Assembly: GCA_015492395.1 (NCBI GenBank)
Contig: WGFD01000091.1
Coordinates: 1 to 7,746 of the forward strand
Origin: Deltaproteobacteria bacterium
GTDB taxonomy: Bacteria; Desulfobacterota; GWC2-55-46; S146-70
Direction of reading: 5' to 3'
Length of the DNA: 7,746 nucleotides
Every line of letters begins with the position of its first letter. Within the stretch, counting starts at the first letter, position 1. Below, one piece after another: positions 6,668 through 7,746 of this stretch. The position numbers were made by a program, and so were the translations under genes. Below the pieces are notes generated by a model. That model saw only the letters and a list, made by a program, of their open reading frames with translations, had not been told where the DNA came from and ran no database searches.

Positions 6668-6693
6668 ATTCCCCGCAGCTTGCTGCGGGGAAT
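6668..6693. repeat. Perfect palindrome with 12-bp arms (ATTCCCCGCAGC / GCTGCGGGGAAT)
   Basis: ATTCCCCGCAGC (6668-6679), TT, GCTGCGGGGAAT (6682-6693): a perfect hairpin on either strand, equally read as an 11-bp stem with a CUUG tetraloop. It sits between the divergent fabI and rubrerythrin genes, where a terminator is not needed for either, and has no T-run on either side beyond TTTTAA. A REP-type or MITE-like dispersed repeat is the most natural reading; a leader hairpin of fabI is the alternative. Confidence 0.8.
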
Positions 6694-6711
6694 ACAGGAT
6701 ATCCAACATTA

Positions 6712-6740
6712 CTATTACCACTATTCCGGCAGGTATTCAA
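6712..6740 (-). promoter_or_regulatory. fabI: Weak candidate promoter for fabI
   Basis: On the minus strand TTGAAT (6735-6740), a 17-base spacer and TAATAG (6712-6717). The -35 is fair and the -10 poor. If used, transcription would begin near 6705 and the palindrome at 6668-6693 would form a hairpin in the fabI leader. An AT-rich TATATATCG element nearer the gene is an alternative -10 without a clear -35. Confidence 0.25.
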
Positions 6741-6763
6741 GCAATATTCTACTAATATTTGGC

Positions 6764-6792
6764 TTGCATGCCGGCCGGCCATCTGCTAAATT
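6764..6792 (+). promoter_or_regulatory. Sigma-70 promoter of the rubrerythrin-like gene, with a palindrome in the spacer
   Basis: TTGCAT (6764-6769), a 17-base spacer, then TAAATT (6787-6792) preceded by TGc (extended -10). The predicted start near 6799 leaves a leader of about 24 bases containing the GAGGAGGAGA ribosome site. The spacer holds GGCCGGCC (6773-6780), a perfect 8-bp palindrome placed where a repressor would block RNA polymerase. Whether it is an operator is unproven. Confidence 0.55.
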
Positions 6793-6822
6793 ACAGGAGA
6801 ACCCGGTTTAGAGGAGGAGAGT

Positions 6823-7305
6823 TTGTTCGAACACCTGGAGGAGAAAGAGGCCGTAAAGATAGCCACCCTTATCGAGGAGAACGGATACCTGTTCTATACT
6901 CACCTTGCTAAGAGAACCGATGACAAGGACCTAAAGGCGGTCCTAAAGAAGCTGGCGTACGAAGAGAAGAAGCATAAGAGGATTCTTGAAAACAAATACT
7001 ATCCGGAGGCCGGCTTCGGGGAGACCATCACCGATGAAGAGATAGATATCGAGGAGTACGTGGAAAAGACGACCGATCCCAAGGTCTTCACACTTAACAT
7101 AGACATGGAGAAGCTTGTCGACGCGATAGACAGTCCGAAGAAGGCCATCCTGTTGGCCGTGCAGGCGGAGCGGTATGCCTCGGAATACTTTGAAGGGATG
7201 GCCGGGAAGGCATCTACCGAGGATGGCAGACGGATGTATAAGGAGTTAGCCGACGAGGAGAGGCATCATATCGATATGTTGGAGACCCTGATAAAGACCC
7301 TTTAA
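6823..7305 (+). CDS. Rubrerythrin-like ferritin-family diiron protein
   Basis: A 160-residue four-helix-bundle protein of the ferritin-like/rubrerythrin group, which in anaerobes reduces hydrogen peroxide or handles iron in the cytoplasm. Two half-repeats carry the diiron ligands: an EENGYLFYTHLA helix (18-29, Glu18/19), YEEKKHKRIL with Glu48 and His51, AERYASEYF with Glu116, and DEERHHIDML with Glu146 and His149. Between the halves lies an insert rich in acidic residues (about 57-95). There is no C-terminal rubredoxin domain (no CxxC pairs, no cysteine at all), so electrons must come from a separate partner. The start is TTG: the frame begins TTG TTC GAA with GAGGAGGAGA (6811-6820) two bases before it, and no in-frame ATG fits the helix start. 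It stands alone, divergent from fabI, with its own promoter. Peroxidase function is inferred from the family. Confidence 0.85.
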   Translation: MFEHLEEKEAVKIATLIEENGYLFYTHLAKRTDDKDLKAVLKKLAYEEKKHKRILENKYYPEAGFGETITDEEIDIEEYVEKTTDPKVFTLNIDMEKLVDAIDSPKKAILLAVQAERYASEYFEGMAGKASTEDGRRMYKELADEERHHIDMLETLIKTL

Positions 7306-7323
7306 CCCCCTCCTTCCCCTTTT

Positions 7324-7400
7324 CTGTAATTGGATACAGGCCATAGATATCGACTGACGATATGAATAGTTTTCATAACTGTGCAGCTATATTCATAGCT
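7324..7400. repeat. Series of four short inverted repeats downstream of the rubrerythrin-like gene
   Basis: Exact short dyads follow each other: CTGTA-N6-TACAG (7324-7339), ATATCG-N5-CGATAT (7347-7363), TATGAA-N5-TTCATA (7361-7377) and AGCTAT-N4-ATAGCT (7385-7400). None is followed by a T-run, so none looks like the terminator of the preceding gene. They are more like protein-binding sites upstream of the sigma-54 promoter. Individually each could be chance; the density is what is unusual. Confidence 0.45.
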
Positions 7401-7413
7401 ACCTTCAAAGGAA

Positions 7414-7440
7414 CAGGTCGAGGCCGACCTGCGCTGGTCG
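7414..7440. promoter_or_regulatory. Candidate enhancer (upstream activator) site: two overlapping dyads
   Basis: CAGGTCG-AGGC-CGACCTG (7414-7431) is a perfect inverted repeat with 7-bp arms. Its right arm is shared with a second dyad, CGACC-TGCGCT-GGTCG (7425-7440). The centres are 10 bp apart, one helical turn. Relative to the predicted sigma-54 start (about 7524) the pair lies at about -110 to -84, the usual place for a bacterial enhancer-binding protein. A weak terminator of the rubrerythrin-like gene is an alternative for the second dyad, since CGGTTTTAT follows it. Confidence 0.5.
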
Positions 7441-7497
7441 CGGTTTTATACAGGCAAATAAGGCACTTACACGTATCTCCCCTTTACGTTTTTTCTA

Positions 7498-7514
7498 TGG
7501 CACCGATCTTGCTT
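7498..7514 (+). promoter_or_regulatory. Sigma-54 (RpoN) promoter, -24/-12
   Basis: TGGCAC-CGATC-TTGCTT matches the RpoN consensus TGGCAC-N5-TTGCW at every specified base, with the required 10-base spacing between the invariant GG (7499-7500) and GC (7511-7512). The predicted transcript start is about 7524, immediately ahead of the riboswitch region, so this promoter belongs to the gene starting at 7743. Activation would need an ATP-dependent enhancer-binding protein; a candidate site lies at 7414-7440. Confidence 0.85.
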
Positions 7515-7524
7515 TCAATAGGAT

Positions 7525-7551
7525 GGCAGAGGGATAGGTATGTTCTCTGCC
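7525..7551 (+). promoter_or_regulatory. 5'-terminal hairpin competing with the riboswitch P1 strand
   Basis: GGCAGAG (7525-7531) and CTCTGCC (7545-7551) form a perfect 7-bp stem around a 13-base loop. From the predicted sigma-54 start it would be the first structure of the RNA. Its 3' arm covers the bases that lead into the GEMM aptamer and would pair with GGGC at 7620-7623 in P1, so it could act as an anti-P1 stem. This is inference from base pairing only. Confidence 0.4.
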
Positions 7552-7630
7552 CAGAGCAAACCAGTGGAAACATTGGGACGCAGAGCAGCGGGACTAAAGG
7601 AAATGGACTTCCGGGTCGCGGGCCGGCTAT
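7545..7630 (+). promoter_or_regulatory. GEMM-I (cyclic-di-GMP-I class) riboswitch aptamer, possible cGAMP-type variant
   Basis: The conserved core is unmistakable: AGCAAACC (7555-7562), then a helix CCAGTG (7561-7566) / CATTGG (7571-7576) closed by a GAAA tetraloop (7567-7570), then GGGACGCAGAGC (7575-7586). A second arm at about 7588-7619 contains the receptor-like CTAAA, an inner stem GGAA/TTCC (7599-7602/7609-7612) and an outer GAC/GTC with GCG/CGC. It ends in GCGGG (7618-7622), as in Vibrio Vc2. P1 can form from GCCC (7549-7552) and GGGC (7620-7623). Aligned to Vc2 (CAGGGCAAACC), this aptamer reads CAGAGCAAACC, placing A at the ligand-contacting position G20. A20 marks the GEMM-Ib group that prefers 3',3'-cGAMP in Geobacter. 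The class call is firm; ligand preference depends on that alignment. It lies between a sigma-54 promoter and the gene at 7743. Confidence 0.9.
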
Positions 7631-7668
7631 GAACTGTGAATCCGGAATGGAGATTTCCCAAGTCGGCC
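7621..7668 (+). promoter_or_regulatory. Alternative stem in the riboswitch expression platform
   Basis: GGCCGGCT (7621-7628) can pair with AGTCGGCC (7661-7668) over 8 bp with a single G-U. It uses three of the four bases that close P1 (7620-7623), so it cannot coexist with that P1 pairing. In addition CCGGGTCGC occurs twice, at 7611-7619 (3' strand of the second arm and junction) and 7667-7675 (just before the terminator), giving a second possible strand exchange. Confidence 0.4.
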
Positions 7669-7673
7669 GGGTC

Positions 7674-7710
7674 GCCAGAGAGGGTTGTTCTTTGGCAGTT
7701 TCATTTTTTT
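7674..7710 (+). terminator. Candidate riboswitch-controlled intrinsic terminator
   Basis: GCCAGAGA (7674-7681) pairs with TCTTTGGC (7689-7696), 8 bp with one G-U, around a 7-base loop. AGTTTCA and then seven T (7704-7710) follow. The T-run begins 7 bases after the stem, which is looser than ideal. It stands between aptamer and start codon, where a transcription-terminating platform is expected. CAGAGA in its 5' arm can also pair with TCTCTG at 7544-7549, in the P1 5' strand. Confidence 0.5.
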
Positions 7711-7742
7711 GTTATTCGAGATCAACAGACAAGGAGGTCATT

Positions 7743-7746
7743 ATGG
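7743..7746 (+). CDS. Start of a gene cut by the window edge, controlled by the riboswitch
   Basis: AAGGAGGT (7731-7738), a perfect anti-16S match, lies 4 bases before ATG at 7743. Only the start codon and one further base are in the window, so the product is unknown. In Geobacter-type bacteria GEMM-I riboswitches often precede c-type cytochrome, pilus or other extracellular-electron-transfer genes. That is context knowledge, not evidence from this sequence. Confidence 0.7.

Noticed and set aside
7425..7449. CGACC-N6-GGTCG followed by CGGTTTTAT as the terminator of the rubrerythrin-like gene
   Set aside because: Only 5-bp arms with four T, more than 100 bases after the stop. The shared arm with the larger CAGGTCG dyad and the sigma-54 distance favour an activator site; kept only as an alternative.
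1..7746. CRISPR arrays, tRNA and rRNA genes
   Set aside because: No regularly spaced direct repeats, cloverleaf or rRNA-like sequence was seen on reading both strands.

Overview
The window looks like chromosomal DNA of an anaerobic or microaerophilic Gram-negative bacterium. My best guess is the former Deltaproteobacteria (Desulfobacterota) or a neighbour such as Nitrospirota. This rests on a DUF1786 protein, a stand-alone rubrerythrin-type ferritin, a textbook sigma-54 promoter, and a GEMM-I riboswitch whose ligand-contacting position looks like the variant described in Geobacter. It is an inference; no marker gene is present.

Layout. (1) 1-244: decayed C-terminal end of an IS1380-type transposase, followed by gene-free sequence to 485. 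(2) Plus-strand block 486-3100: a DUF1786 protein, an M20 amidohydrolase with its own likely promoter, and a 57-residue single-pass membrane protein four bases after the amidohydrolase. (3) Minus-strand block 6624-3094, transcribed right to left: fabI enoyl-ACP reductase, a DUF433/DUF5615 toxin-antitoxin-like pair, a spacer with a possible very small ORF, an unrecognised protein resembling the NagB/LUD fold, and a MoeB/ThiF-type E1-like enzyme fused to a rhodanese. The last two overlap by ATGA. The block runs tail to tail into the small membrane protein, with a 7-bp overlap of coding ends. (4) 6625-6822: divergent control region of fabI and rubrerythrin, with a perfect 12-bp-arm palindrome and a good sigma-70 promoter. 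(5) 6823-7305: rubrerythrin-like diiron protein starting with TTG. (6) 7306-7746: a 440-base regulatory region ending in the first codon of a gene cut by the window edge.

The last region is the most interesting. It contains a series of inverted repeats, a sigma-54 promoter (TGGCAC-N5-TTGCTT), and a predicted transcript start that coincides with a 5' hairpin. A GEMM-I cyclic-dinucleotide aptamer, a candidate terminator and a perfect Shine-Dalgarno in front of an ATG follow. The downstream gene therefore appears to be controlled twice: by an enhancer-binding activator at initiation and by a cyclic dinucleotide (c-di-GMP, or cGAMP if the A at the G20 position is correctly aligned) after initiation.

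Functionally the genes are mostly housekeeping: fatty-acid elongation, sulfur transfer for cofactor or thiolation chemistry, amide hydrolysis and peroxide defence. The DUF433/DUF5615 pair looks like an accessory cassette placed in the fabI-moeB strand.
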